DNA from: Bacillota bacterium
GTDB lineage: Bacteria; Bacillota; Sulfobacillia; JAJZYS01; JAILZS01
Length of the DNA: 47,783 nucleotides
Assembly: GCA_023512375.1 (NCBI GenBank)
Contig: JAILZS010000018.1
Coordinates: forward strand, 1-47,783
Direction of reading: 5' to 3'
In this document: positions 22,268-30,784 of the stretch, piece by piece
Numbering within the stretch: the stretch's first letter is position 1
How the letters are laid out: each line of letters begins with the position of its first letter
Position numbers and translations under genes: made by a program
The notes under the pieces: generated by a model
Told to the model about the DNA's origin: nothing
Databases searched by the model: none
What the model saw: the letters and a program-made list of their open reading frames with translations, nothing else

Positions 22268-23656
22268 TTGGCCCAGGTCGAGACCACGCGTACACGCGCC
22301 ACAGTGGTGGCGCTGCGCGGCGTGTCCAAGTCCTACCGCATGCCCGGGGGGGCCGAGCGCACCGTCCTCAGCGACATCGAGCTCGAGGTGCACGAGGGGG
22401 AGTTCCTCGCCCTCCTCGGGCCGTCCGGGAGCGGCAAGTCCACCCTCCTGCGCATCATCGCCGGGCTCGTGCCCCCGAGCGAGGGGCGGGTGGAGACGCG
22501 TAGCGTGCCGGCCACCGCCAGCCAAGGGGGGGTAGCGATGGTCTTCCAGTCCTTCGCCCTCTTCCCTTGGCTCACCGTGCTGGAGAACGTCGAGCTCGGC
22601 CTGCGGGCCCGCGGCGTGCCGGCGGCCGAACGGCGCGAGCGGGCCGTGCGGGTGATCGACATGATCGGCCTCGACGGCTTCGAGAGCGCCTACCCCAAGG
22701 AACTGTCGGGCGGCATGCGCCAGCGCGTCGGTTTCGCCCGCGCCCTCGTGGTCGAGCCCGACCTCCTCCTCCTGGATGAGGCGTTCTCCGCCCTGGACGT
22801 CCTCACGGCCGAGAACCTGCGCCGCGACCTCCTCGAGCTCTGGCTCGAGCGGAAGATCCCCACCCGGGCGATCGTGGACGTCACGCACTCCATCGAGGAG
22901 GCGGTGTACATGGCGGACCGGGTGCTCGTCCTGCGCGGCGACCCTGCCCGCATCGTGGCCGACGTGCCGATCGACCTGCCGCACTGGCGCGACAAGCAGG
23001 ATCCCGCCTTCCTCCGCCACGTGGACGGGCTGTACGGGGTGCTCACGCGCCGCCGGCCGGAGGCGACGGCGGGGCCGCTCGGCCGCCTGCGGGCCGAACG
23101 CCTGCCCCAGGTCCCCGCCGGCGCCCTGACGGGCTTCATCGAGCTCCTCGACGACCGCGACGGCCCCGCCGATCTGTACCGCCTCGGGGAGGAACTCTCC
23201 CTCGACCTGGAGGATCTGCTGCCCATCGTGGAGGCGGCGGAGCTGTTGGGCTTCGCACGCGTGGTGGAGGGCGACATCGCCCTCACCGACGTGGGGCGCC
23301 GGTTCGCCGAGGCCAACCTCCTCGACCGCAAGGAGCTCTTCCGGGAGGCGGTGGAGGAGGCCGTCCCCGCCCTCGGGCGCATCCTCGCCGTCCTGCGCCA
23401 GAAGAGCAACCACAAGATGCCGCGGGAGTTCTTCCAGGACATCTTCGAACGCCAGTTGGGGGCGGCCCAGGCGTCGCGGCAGCTGGACGTGCTCATCGAC
23501 TGGGGCCGGTACGCCGAGCTCCTCGCGTACGACGACGAGGTGCGCCAGATCTACCTGGAGGAGGAGGCGACCGAGGAGCAGGAGGGGGAGGCGCCGCGTG
23601 AGGAGGGGGGAACAGCGCCCGCACCGCCGGACGCGGGCGGCGGCGATGCCCCCTGA
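22268..23656 (+). CDS. ABC transporter ATPase with C-terminal AAA-associated domain
   Basis: 462 residues. The nucleotide domain (about 12-250) has Walker A GPSGSGKST, Q-loop MVFQSFALFPW, signature LSGGMRQRVGFARAL, Walker B LLLLDEAFSALD and the switch His in DVTHSIEEAV. A second domain (about 285-440) with ALTGFIELLDDRDGPADLY and LPIVEAAELLGFA matches the AAA_assoc_C winged-helix region found on ATPases of this transporter class. It may sense substrate or regulate the pump. An acidic E/G/P-rich tail ends the protein. TTG 22268 has AAGGGGGG before it; a GTG at 22241 overlapping the permease stop is an alternative. It drives the neighbouring duplicated permease. Confidence 0.87.
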   Translation: MAQVETTRTRATVVALRGVSKSYRMPGGAERTVLSDIELEVHEGEFLALLGPSGSGKSTLLRIIAGLVPPSEGRVETRSVPATASQGGVAMVFQSFALFPWLTVLENVELGLRARGVPAAERRERAVRVIDMIGLDGFESAYPKELSGGMRQRVGFARALVVEPDLLLLDEAFSALDVLTAENLRRDLLELWLERKIPTRAIVDVTHSIEEAVYMADRVLVLRGDPARIVADVPIDLPHWRDKQDPAFLRHVDGLYGVLTRRRPEATAGPLGRLRAERLPQVPAGALTGFIELLDDRDGPADLYRLGEELSLDLEDLLPIVEAAELLGFARVVEGDIALTDVGRRFAEANLLDRKELFREAVEEAVPALGRILAVLRQKSNHKMPREFFQDIFERQLGAAQASRQLDVLIDWGRYAELLAYDDEVRQIYLEEEATEEQEGEAPREEGGTAPAPPDAGGGDAP

Positions 23657-24647
23657 CGGGACGCGCGCCGGGCCCGACCCGGCCGCGCCGCGCTGCCTGG
23701 TGGCCGAGCCCATGGAGGAGGCGCCCCGGCGCCGCCTCGGCCGTCGCCTTGCCCTCATGTACCGCCCGCGCCTCGGTCCCCAGCCCCTCCCCCTCCGCCG
23801 CCTTGCCGCCGCCTGGCAGCCGACGGCGCTGGTGGTGCGCAACCGGACGCGGGTGGATCGCGAGCTCCTCGACACGCTCACCCGCCTGCGCGTGGTGGGA
23901 CGGCTCGGTTCCGGTCTCGACAACCTGGACACGGACGCCCTGCGGGAGCGGGGCATCGCCGTCGTCAGCGCCCCCGGCGCCGCCGCGGCGGCGGTGGCGG
24001 AACTCGTCTTCGCCTACCTCCTGTCGGTGGCGCGACCTTTGGCGCAGGCCGACGCCGACGTCCGCGCCGGCCGCTGGCGGCGGGAGGCGATGGCCGGGTT
24101 CGAGCTGTACGGCAAGCGACTGGGCGTCGTCGGCATGGGCGAGGTGGGCCAGCGCGTCGCCCTCCGGGCCCGCGCCTTCGGCATGCGGGTGATGGCGTGC
24201 GACCCCGGCCGCCCTCCGAACGGCGTCGTCTTCGCCGAGCTCGGCACCGAGCGCGCCGACCTCGACCACCTTCTGGCCGCATGCCGCTTCGTCACCCTGC
24301 ACGTCCCGCTCACGCCGCGCACCCGGGGGCTGATCGGGGCCGCCGCCCTGGCCCGCATGCGGCCCGACGCCCACCTCATCGTGACCTGCCGCGGCGGGGT
24401 GGTGGACGAGGCGGCGCTGGCCGACGCCCTGCGCCGCCGGCGCCTGGCGGGTGCGCTCCTCGACGTGCGCGAGAGCGAGCCGCCGCCCCGGCCCGATCCC
24501 CTGGCCGACGTACCGGGCCTGGTGCGCACGCCCCACATCGGCGGCCTGACGCCGGAGGCCCGCCTGCGGGTGGGCCACGCCGTGGCCGACGGCGTGCTGG
24601 CGGCGCTCGGACTGGGCGGAGAGGGCCCGGCCTTGCGCCCGGCCTAG
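23646..24647 (+). CDS. D-isomer-specific 2-hydroxyacid dehydrogenase
   Basis: 333 residues. A degenerate substrate domain (CLVAEPMEEAP) precedes a Rossmann domain with GMGEVG (residues 163-168). The catalytic triad is complete: R249 in CRGGVVDEAAL, E278 in DVRESEP and H297 in TPHIGG. Such enzymes reduce 2-oxo acids with NAD(P)H. Relatives include phosphoglycerate, hydroxypyruvate and sulfolactate dehydrogenases, and the substrate is not decidable here. ATG 23646 overlaps the ATPase stop by 11 bases; GTG 23598 with a stronger ribosome site would add an Arg-rich stretch unusual for the family. The overlap ties it to the transporter operon, so it may act on the imported compound. Confidence 0.85.
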   Translation: MPPDGTRAGPDPAAPRCLVAEPMEEAPRRRLGRRLALMYRPRLGPQPLPLRRLAAAWQPTALVVRNRTRVDRELLDTLTRLRVVGRLGSGLDNLDTDALRERGIAVVSAPGAAAAAVAELVFAYLLSVARPLAQADADVRAGRWRREAMAGFELYGKRLGVVGMGEVGQRVALRARAFGMRVMACDPGRPPNGVVFAELGTERADLDHLLAACRFVTLHVPLTPRTRGLIGAAALARMRPDAHLIVTCRGGVVDEAALADALRRRRLAGALLDVRESEPPPRPDPLADVPGLVRTPHIGGLTPEARLRVGHAVADGVLAALGLGGEGPALRPA

Positions 24648-24675
24648 CCGACGCGCCGCACGCCTTCGGCGTCGG
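24648..24675 (+). terminator. Possible hairpin terminator after the dehydrogenase
   Basis: CCGACGC (24648-24654) pairs with GCGTCGG (24669-24675), starting at the base after the TAG. A smaller internal hairpin (ACGC...GCGT) is an alternative fold. There is no T-run. Confidence 0.35.
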
Positions 24676-24762
24676 TCGGCCCCCGGGGTACGGGAGGAAC
24701 CCGCCGGCCCGCGCGCGAAGGGTGGACAGTCGTCACCACCCGGGACCCGGAGGAGTGCGAGC

Positions 24763-25059
24763 ATGTTCGTCGTGGCCGTCCTGCGCATGCGCGATCCCGA
24801 CCTCAACGCCCGCCACCGGCCCGCCCACCTGGAGTACCTCGCCGAACTGAGGCGCGAGGGGAAGGTATGGGCGAGCGGTCCCTTCCCGGACGGGCAGGGA
24901 GGCATGGTCATCTACCGCACGCCCGACCTGGAGACGGCGCGGGCGCTGGCCGAAGCCGACCCCCTGGTGCGCACCGGGGCCCGCCACCTCGACCTATACC
25001 GGTGGCAGCCCTTCGCCCCCGTCCCCGCCATCGCCGAGGGGGAGGAGGGGACGGGCTGA
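24763..25059 (+). CDS. YciI-like protein
   Basis: 98 residues with the YciI/YCII fold. HRPAHLEYL near residues 18-26 supplies the conserved His. GPFPDGQGGMVIYRTPDLETA forms the middle strand and helix, and AEADPLVRTG holds the conserved Asp. Members form dimers, and a few act as lactonases or dehydrochlorinases, but most are uncharacterised. GGAGGAG lies 8-9 bases before ATG 24763. The gene lies 115 bases after the dehydrogenase and 44 before a lipoprotein. A GGGTGG/CCACCC dyad (24720-24741) lies just upstream of the ribosome site. Confidence 0.87.
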   Translation: MFVVAVLRMRDPDLNARHRPAHLEYLAELRREGKVWASGPFPDGQGGMVIYRTPDLETARALAEADPLVRTGARHLDLYRWQPFAPVPAIAEGEEGTG

Positions 25060-25103
25060 CCCCGTCCCGGCCCCCTTCGTCATCCTCGACGGGAGGTTCC
25101 GCC

Positions 25104-25799
25104 ATGCCCTCGTCCGTCCCTTCCCGCCGCCTGCTCGCCGCCGCCGCCGCCGCTCTCGTCCTTTCCGGCTGCGGCACCGCGCCGGCCGCCGCGCCCCGCT
25201 ACCGCGGCACCGCGCTTCCCACCGCCGCCGGTCCCGTCCACCCGGATGCCCCTCCCTATCGCGGCCCCCACCTTGCCCTTTACCGTACGGCGGCCCGCTA
25301 CTTCCGCTGGCCGGTGCTCGTGCCGGAGCGCCCGCCGGGCGGGGCGTCGCCCGTAGACGCCATGGTCTCCCGCCTGTTCGGCGGCACCTTCGCCATCGAC
25401 GTATCGGGCCGGGCCCGCCAGGTCCCCGGCTCGTACGTGCCCTCCGTGCCCGTCCGCCCGGCGGCCTACCAACTGCGCATCGACTACCGCCAGGGCAGGG
25501 ACGTGGTGACGCTGTTCGAGGCGGTGCACGCGTACGCGCCCCCCGCCTCTGCCCGGCCCTTCCGCCTCCCCGCCCCCTACCGGGGCGGGCGGACGTGGAC
25601 GGCACCGCCCGGTCTCGGCGCGCCACCCTTGCGCTACGTGGAGGGCGAGCGCGGCGGCCTCTACCTCATGGCCTACGGTCCTGCCCGACGGTACGGAGCG
25701 GTGGCGCTGGCCGCCTTCCTGCACGGCATGGCGGCCGTCGCCGTTCCTCCCGGCCCCGCCCCCCGCGCCCGGGTCCATCCCGCCTCCCGGCCGGCCTAG
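25104..25799 (+). CDS. Predicted lipoprotein of unknown function
   Basis: 231 residues. A signal peptide with basic start (SRRLL), an Ala-rich core and the lipobox LVLSGC predicts cleavage before Cys and anchoring to the outer face of the membrane. The mature part contains FRWPVLVPERPPGG, then a YQLRIDYRQGRDVVTLFEA strand pattern and YVEGERGGLYLMAY. This vaguely recalls DUF4367-type extracytoplasmic domains, but I cannot assign a family. Its Pro/Ala-rich C-terminus is probably unstructured. ATG 25104 follows GGGAGG. It is on the same strand as the YciI gene and ends 54 bases before a nested inverted repeat. Confidence 0.75.
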   Translation: MPSSVPSRRLLAAAAAALVLSGCGTAPAAAPRYRGTALPTAAGPVHPDAPPYRGPHLALYRTAARYFRWPVLVPERPPGGASPVDAMVSRLFGGTFAIDVSGRARQVPGSYVPSVPVRPAAYQLRIDYRQGRDVVTLFEAVHAYAPPASARPFRLPAPYRGGRTWTAPPGLGAPPLRYVEGERGGLYLMAYGPARRYGAVALAAFLHGMAAVAVPPGPAPRARVHPASRPA

Positions 25800-25852
25800 G
25801 GGCGCGGCCGGCGGGCCGCGGCTGGCCCGGGCTAGACGGCCGTGCGCAAGGG

Positions 25853-25879
25853 ATGTAATGTATGCATTACATCATACAT
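25853..25879 (+). promoter_or_regulatory. Nested inverted repeats, likely operator of the oxyanion module
   Basis: Two overlapping dyads lie just before the binding-protein gene. ATGTAATG (25853-25860) pairs with CATTACAT (25865-25872), and ATGTATG (25858-25864) pairs with CATACAT (25873-25879). All arms are perfect. The site is strikingly AT-rich for this DNA and sits about 25 bases before the chosen start codon at 25904. The second gene of the pair encodes an XRE-family regulator, the obvious candidate to bind here. Confidence 0.7.
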
Positions 25880-25903
25880 GTTTTGGAAAGGCGGCTTACC
25901 GAT

Positions 25904-26908
25904 ATGCGTTTCGGCCTCCGCCTCTGGGTCTCCCTCCTCCTCGTCGCGGCGGCGGTTGCCCCCGGCCTCGCCCCGTCCGCCGCGGCGGCCGGCGCCGCGC
26001 CCACCGTCTCCGTCCTGTACGCCGGCTCCCTGGCAGCCCTCAACGACCAGCGCCTCGGGCCGGCTTTCACCCGCCTGACCGGGATCGGCTACAGCGGCCA
26101 TGGCGGCGGCTCCCTCGCCCTGGCGCAGGAGATCGCCGGGGGCGAGCTCACCGGCGACGTGTTCGAGTCCGTGGGCACCGCGGCCCTGGCGCGGGTGGGA
26201 AGCCGGCGCCTGCCCTGGGCGGTGGCCGTCGCTTCCCAGCCCCTCGTCGTCGCCTACAACCCTCATGGCCGTTACGCAGCCGACTTCGCCGCCATCGCCC
26301 GCGGCCGTCGCCCCCTGCGCGACCTGTTCTCCCTCCTCGCAACCCCCGGCCTGCGCCTCGGGCGCACCGACCCCGCCGCCGACCCGCAGGGGCAGGCGTT
26401 CGTGCTCATGGTGCGGCTCGCCACCCGCCTCTACCGCCTGCCGGCCGACACCCCCACCCGCATTCTGGGAGGGCTGGAGAACCCCGCCCAGCTGTTCGAG
26501 GAGACGGCCCTTCCCGCCGAACTTCAGGCGGGGGCCTTGGACGCCGCCAGCGCCTTTTTGCCCCAGGCCCTCGCCCTCCACCTGCCGTACGTCGCCCTCC
26601 CCCCCTCCCTCGACTTCGCCGCCAGCGGCGACGCACGGCTCTACGGCGAGGTCTCGCTCCGTCTCCCCGACGGCCAGGTGGTGCGCGGCGCCCCCCTCGC
26701 CGTGTGGGCCGGCCCCCTGGAGGGCCCAGGCAGCCACACCTCGCTCGGGGTCGACTACGTGCGCTTCCTCCTGTCGGCCCGGGGCCAGGCGCTGTGGCGC
26801 AAGGCCGGCTACACCCCGGTCGCCCCCCAGGTGTACGGCCATCGCGCCCTGGTGCCCCCCGGCGTGGCGCGGGAGATCGCCGCCCTTACGCGCTCCCGCC
26901 ATGGCTGA
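25904..26908 (+). CDS. Molybdate/tungstate-type extracellular solute-binding protein
   Basis: 334 residues. A signal peptide (residues 1 to about 30, ending PSAAAAG) precedes a type II periplasmic binding fold. VSVLYAGSLAAL, GHGGGSLALAQEI, GDVFESVG and LVVAYNPHG follow the WtpA/ModA order, and LRLGRTDPAADPQGQAF is the family's hinge-region signature. Members bind molybdate, tungstate or sulfate outside the membrane. I chose ATG 25904 because GGAAAGGCGG precedes it; an upstream ATG at 25862 lies inside the operator. No dedicated permease or ATPase adjoins it. The next gene, a regulator with a related binding fold, overlaps by 8 bases. The ligand is inferred. Confidence 0.85.
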   Translation: MRFGLRLWVSLLLVAAAVAPGLAPSAAAAGAAPTVSVLYAGSLAALNDQRLGPAFTRLTGIGYSGHGGGSLALAQEIAGGELTGDVFESVGTAALARVGSRRLPWAVAVASQPLVVAYNPHGRYAADFAAIARGRRPLRDLFSLLATPGLRLGRTDPAADPQGQAFVLMVRLATRLYRLPADTPTRILGGLENPAQLFEETALPAELQAGALDAASAFLPQALALHLPYVALPPSLDFAASGDARLYGEVSLRLPDGQVVRGAPLAVWAGPLEGPGSHTSLGVDYVRFLLSARGQALWRKAGYTPVAPQVYGHRALVPPGVAREIAALTRSRHG

Positions 26909-27887
26909 GCGCCGGCCGGGGGACACACGCCTGCGCCGGCGGCGGCAGGACCTCGGCCTGGCGCAGGAGGCCCTGGCGCGGGCCGCTGGCCTGAGCCGGC
27001 AGGCGCTCTCCGCCCTGGAGGCGGGGCGCGCCCTCCCCTCCCTGCCCACCGCCCTCGCCCTCGCCCGCGCCCTGGGCACGACGGTGGAGGCGCTGTTCGC
27101 GCCCCCGGCCGCCCCCGACCCCGCCGCCCCCTGGGCGGGGGAGGCGGCGCCGGACGGGCGGGCGCGGTGGGCGCGCGTCGACGGCCGTCTCGTGTTGCGT
27201 CCCCCCCCGCCCGGCGAGGAGCCCGACGCGGTGCTGGAGGACTCCCGGCGCCTCCGCCCCCTGCCCTGGGCGGCCGCGCCCGAGCAGGTCCTGTGGCTGG
27301 GCGGCTGCGATCCGGCCCTGCCGCTCCTGGCGCGCGCCGTTGCCCGCGCCGCCCCCCACCTGCGCGTCGCCGCCCTGCCCATGACCAGCGCCGAGGCGGC
27401 GGCGGAACTGCGCGCCGGCCGGCTGCACGTTGCCAGCCTGCACGGCGACGACCCGGCGCCGCCGGCGGCCGGGGCGGCCATGCTGCCCTACGCGACCTGG
27501 CGCGAGGGGTTCGTCCTCGGCCCCGGCCTCTCGCCCGCCGATCTCGGCCGAGCCGCCGTGCGCTGGGCGCTCAGGCCCCCGGGCGCCACGGCGCGCGACC
27601 TGTTCGAGCGCCACCGGCCGGGGCCGGCGCCGGCCGCGGTGCACCTGGCCGCCGGCCACTGGGAGGTGGCGGCCGCGGTACGCGCCGGCGAGGCCGACGC
27701 GGGGGTGGCGGTGGAGGCGGCGGCGGCCGCGCACGGCCTCGCCTTCCTCCCCTTGGCGGAGGAGCGCGTCGTCCTCGCCGTCCACCCTTCCCACCCCGAG
27801 GCGGCCGAGACCGTCGCCCGCGCCCTGGAAGACGCGCGCCTATGGCAGGCCGTCCTCTCCCTGCGCGGCTACCGGCGGGCATCGTAG
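26901..27887 (+). CDS. XRE-HTH regulator with PBP-like (molybdate-type) sensor domain
   Basis: 328 residues. The N-terminal helix-turn-helix (about 10-65) contains LAQEALARAAGLSRQALSALE. After a Pro-rich linker, residues about 130-310 match the PBP_like domain (PF12727): LWLGGCDPALPLLARAV followed by AAAELRAGRLHVASLHGDDP. Such one-component regulators read an oxyanion such as molybdate directly and control uptake or cofactor genes. ATG 26901 overlaps the stop of the binding-protein gene (ATGGCTGA). This layout suggests control of its own operon through the dyads at 25853-25879. The ligand and the mode (repressor or activator) are not visible. Confidence 0.87.
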   Translation: MAERRPGDTRLRRRRQDLGLAQEALARAAGLSRQALSALEAGRALPSLPTALALARALGTTVEALFAPPAAPDPAAPWAGEAAPDGRARWARVDGRLVLRPPPPGEEPDAVLEDSRRLRPLPWAAAPEQVLWLGGCDPALPLLARAVARAAPHLRVAALPMTSAEAAAELRAGRLHVASLHGDDPAPPAAGAAMLPYATWREGFVLGPGLSPADLGRAAVRWALRPPGATARDLFERHRPGPAPAAVHLAAGHWEVAAAVRAGEADAGVAVEAAAAAHGLAFLPLAEERVVLAVHPSHPEAAETVARALEDARLWQAVLSLRGYRRAS

Positions 27888-28041
27888 AACACTTAGCGGC
27901 GCCTGTATGGCCCGCCGCCCGCCCGTCGGCGCCCTCCCCGCAGGCGGGTTCGGGGAAAGGACGCCAGCGCCGTCCAGTGGAGTTCCGCCCTAAGGTCAGC
28001 GACCATGAAGACAGGATGAAGGCGCGAAGCGCTGAAGAGGC

Positions 28042-28869
28042 ATGGCGCATGCTCGCCTTCCTTGCGGCGCTGTTGCGGCGCTGACGGGCCTCGTGTTCGG
28101 AACCGCCGTCGAACAGCTCGGTTCACTCCCGTTCGAGCCGTGGGCATGGGCCACGAGCCAGCTCTCGGCTCCCTGGCTCCTTCTCCCGTTTGCCTTCGGG
28201 ACCGCCGAACGGCGCGCCGCCAAGGCCGCGAGACTGGGCTTGACGGCGACGCTCTTTGCGCTCATCGGCTACGCATGGATGCTCAGCGAGGCCGCTGGCC
28301 GCAGTGCAGGCGGCCTCGCTGCCGCCGTCGTGCTCCACGAGGTGCGTACCCAGGGGCGGTGGTTCCTCGCCGGTGCCGTCAGCGGGCCCGGTTACGGCGT
28401 GCTCGGCCAGCGTTGGCGCTCTTGCCGTCGGTGGCCGAGCGCTCTTCTTGCGGCGGGCCCCGTGTCCCTTGAGCCGGTCGTGCGGATGGCCGTGGGTCGC
28501 ACGTTCGGTCCACCCGAGGTCTACGTCGCCGAGGCGGTGGCCGGGCTCGCCCTCGCCTCGTGCGCGCGAAGCGAGGGTTTCCTCCAGCGGGCGGCGGGTA
28601 GCCGCCGTCCGGTTCGCCCCCGCGGCCGTCGCCGACAGCACGGGAGGCCGGACGCCCGCCCGGTACCGGGGAACGGAGTCGGGCGAGCGGCGCCGACCGT
28701 GGGCGGCCTGCCGCCGCGACCCGCGCTCAGGAGCCGCCCGCCTGGCGGGCCTTGGCCAGGCGGTGGCGGCGATGGGGGTCGAGCTCCGCCTTGCGGACGC
28801 GCAGCGATTTGGGCGTCACCTCGAGGAGCTCGTCCGGGGCGAGGAACTCGATGCCCTGTTCCAACGTGA
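28042..28869 (+). CDS. DUF6518-like membrane protein, C-terminus possibly frameshifted
   Basis: Residues 1 to about 172 form a five-to-six-helix protein with the DUF6518 pattern: GLVFGTAVEQLGSLP, LSAPWLLLPFAFG, GLTATLFALIGYAWM and WFLAGAVSGPGYGVLG. Its function is unknown. After residue ~175 (28565) the reading turns into an Arg/Pro-rich string and runs 143 bases into the convergent typA gene. In another frame a TAG occurs at 28599-28601, so a one-base shift near 28560-28598 would give a normal end. Codon use here is less GC-biased than in the neighbours, and no clear ribosome site precedes ATG 28042. It may be a horizontally acquired or decaying gene. Confidence 0.5.
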   Translation: MAHARLPCGAVAALTGLVFGTAVEQLGSLPFEPWAWATSQLSAPWLLLPFAFGTAERRAAKAARLGLTATLFALIGYAWMLSEAAGRSAGGLAAAVVLHEVRTQGRWFLAGAVSGPGYGVLGQRWRSCRRWPSALLAAGPVSLEPVVRMAVGRTFGPPEVYVAEAVAGLALASCARSEGFLQRAAGSRRPVRPRGRRRQHGRPDARPVPGNGVGRAAPTVGGLPPRPALRSRPPGGPWPGGGGDGGRAPPCGRAAIWASPRGARPGRGTRCPVPT

Positions 28870-30556
28870 GCAGGCGAGGGGGGCTGAGGCGCACGGTCTG
28901 CTCCTGCGTGGACGAGCGCACGTTGGTCACGTGCTTGGCCTTGCAGACGTTCACCTCGATGTCGTTCTCGCGCACGTGCTCGCCCACCACCATGCCGCGG
29001 TAGACCGGGGTCTGGGGGAGGACGAAGAAGGTGCCGCGATCCTCCAGGGCGTGGAGGGCGTAGGCGGTCACCTCCCCGTCCTCGGACGCGATGAGGCTGC
29101 CGCGCGTGCGCCCCGCGATCGGACCGCGGTGGGGCGCATGGCCCAGGTAGACGTGGTGCACCTGGGCGTAGCCGCCGGTGGCCGTGAGCAGCTCCTCCCG
29201 CAGGCCGATGAGTCCCCGGGCCGGAATGTCGAACGTGAGGCGCACCGAGCCCTGGCCGCCCGGGCGCATGTCGAGGAGCAAGCCCCGGCGCGCCCCGACG
29301 CGCTCGATGACCGTGCCGCTCTGGCCTTCCAGGCATTCCACCGTGAGCTCCTCCACGGGTTCGAGCAGGGCGCCCGACGCATCCCGGCGGTAGATGGGCT
29401 CGGGGCGCGACACGGCCAGCTCGTACCCCTCGCGCCGCATCGTCTCGATGAGGACGGCGAGGTGAAGCTCGCCCCGGCCGCTCACCAGGAACCGGTCCGG
29501 CGTCTCGCCCGGTTCCACGCGCAGGGCGACGTTGCGCTCCACCTCCCGCGCCAGCCGCTCCGCCAGGTGGCGGGAGGTCACGTACTGTCCCTCCCGGCCG
29601 GCGAAGGGCGAGTCGTTCACCCGGAAGGTCATGGTGAGGGTGGGTTCGTCCACGCGGATGGCGGGAAGGGGGGCCGGCACCTCAGGATCGGTCACGGTGG
29701 CGCCGATCTCGGCCTCGGGCAGCCCCGTCAGGGCCACGATCTCCCCCGCCGGGGCGCACTCCACGGCCACGCGCTCCAGCCCCTCGTGCACGTACACCCG
29801 CCCCACGCGACCGCGCAGGACCTCCCCCGACGGCTGCACCACCGCGACCGCGTCGCCCGGCGCCACCGTGCCGCGCTGGACGCGGCCGATGGCCAGCCTT
29901 CCCTGGTACGGATCGGCCTCGAACGAGGCGACGAGCATCTGCAGCGGCCCATCCGCGCTCACGTCCGGCGCCGGCACCGCCTCCAGGATGGCGTCGAACA
30001 GGGGTTCCATGCCCGTGCCGGGGTGGTCGGGGTCGCGGCTGGCCAGGCCGGCCTTGGCGCGCGTGTACACGACCGGGGCGTCGAGATCGGCCTCGGCGCC
30101 GCCCAGGTCGATGATGAGGGCGTACACGTCGTCCAGCACCTGGCGCGGCCGGGCGTCGGCGCGGTCCACCTTGTTGATCACGAGCACGGGCCTCAGGCGC
30201 CGCTCCAGGGCCTTGCGCAAGACGTAACGGGTCTGGGGCATCGGCCCCTCCGTCGCGTCCACGACGAGCAACACGCCGTCCACCATGGCCAGGGTGCGCT
30301 CCACCTCGCCGCCGAAGTCGGCATGTCCGGGGGTGTCCACGATGTTGATGCGCACGCCGCGGTACGTCACCGCCGTGTTCTTGGCCAGGATGGTGATGCC
30401 GCGCTCGCGCTCCAGGTCGCCGGAGTCGAGGACGCGTTCCTCCACCCGCTGGTTGGCCCGGAACACGCCGCTCTGGCGGAACATCGCGTCCACCAGGGTG
30501 GTCTTGCCGTGATCGACGTGGGCGATGATGGCCACGTTGCGCAGACGAATCGCCAC
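28727..30556 (-). CDS. typA: Ribosome-associated GTPase TypA/BipA
   Basis: 609 residues, the normal length. It is a translation-factor GTPase with AHVDHGKTT (residues 12-20), the switch region [24 protein letters not shown] and NKVDR. The C-terminal part has the BipA-specific [15 protein letters not shown] and [16 protein letters not shown] segments and ends in an Arg/His-rich helix. It helps 50S subunit assembly and adaptation to stress or cold. GTG 30556 gives the family N-terminus ([16 protein letters not shown]); the upstream frame reads only Arg/Pro-rich sequence. Its ribosome site is weak. The gene converges with the DUF6518 frame. Confidence 0.95.
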   Translation of the reverse strand: MAIRLRNVAIIAHVDHGKTTLVDAMFRQSGVFRANQRVEERVLDSGDLERERGITILAKNTAVTYRGVRINIVDTPGHADFGGEVERTLAMVDGVLLVVDATEGPMPQTRYVLRKALERRLRPVLVINKVDRADARPRQVLDDVYALIIDLGGAEADLDAPVVYTRAKAGLASRDPDHPGTGMEPLFDAILEAVPAPDVSADGPLQMLVASFEADPYQGRLAIGRVQRGTVAPGDAVAVVQPSGEVLRGRVGRVYVHEGLERVAVECAPAGEIVALTGLPEAEIGATVTDPEVPAPLPAIRVDEPTLTMTFRVNDSPFAGREGQYVTSRHLAERLAREVERNVALRVEPGETPDRFLVSGRGELHLAVLIETMRREGYELAVSRPEPIYRRDASGALLEPVEELTVECLEGQSGTVIERVGARRGLLLDMRPGGQGSVRLTFDIPARGLIGLREELLTATGGYAQVHHVYLGHAPHRGPIAGRTRGSLIASEDGEVTAYALHALEDRGTFFVLPQTPVYRGMVVGEHVRENDIEVNVCKAKHVTNVRSSTQEQTVRLSPPRLLTLEQGIEFLAPDELLEVTPKSLRVRKAELDPHRRHRLAKARQAGGS

Positions 30557-30743
30557 GGGTGCCCGGGGGGCGGCGCCGCCGCCGCTCCCCCTGGGGCTCG
30601 CTCCTTTCCGCCTCGAAGTCGCCGTCCGCCGGGCGCGAGGTCGGCGCCCGACGCGCGCGGACGCGCCGTCCACCGCCGCGGCGCGCCCGCCCTGAGGGAA
30701 TTCCACCACAGCCGGGGCGCGGGGACAAGCCGGCTGCCGCCGG

Positions 30744-30771
30744 TTGCCGAGCGGGCGGGGACGGGTATCAT
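30744..30771 (+). promoter_or_regulatory. Candidate promoter of the alpha/beta hydrolase
   Basis: TTGCCG (30744-30749), 16-base spacer, TATCAT (30766-30771). The predicted start (about 30778) lies at or just before in-frame ATG codons at 30779 and 30785, so the message would be almost leaderless if this promoter is real. Confidence 0.4.
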
Positions 30772-30784
30772 GGGAGGCATGGAA

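Noticed and set aside
28256-30784. Upstream part of a 1124-codon plus-strand frame
   Set aside because: It is antisense to typA. Only the last part (30785-31630) encodes a recognisable protein, the hydrolase.
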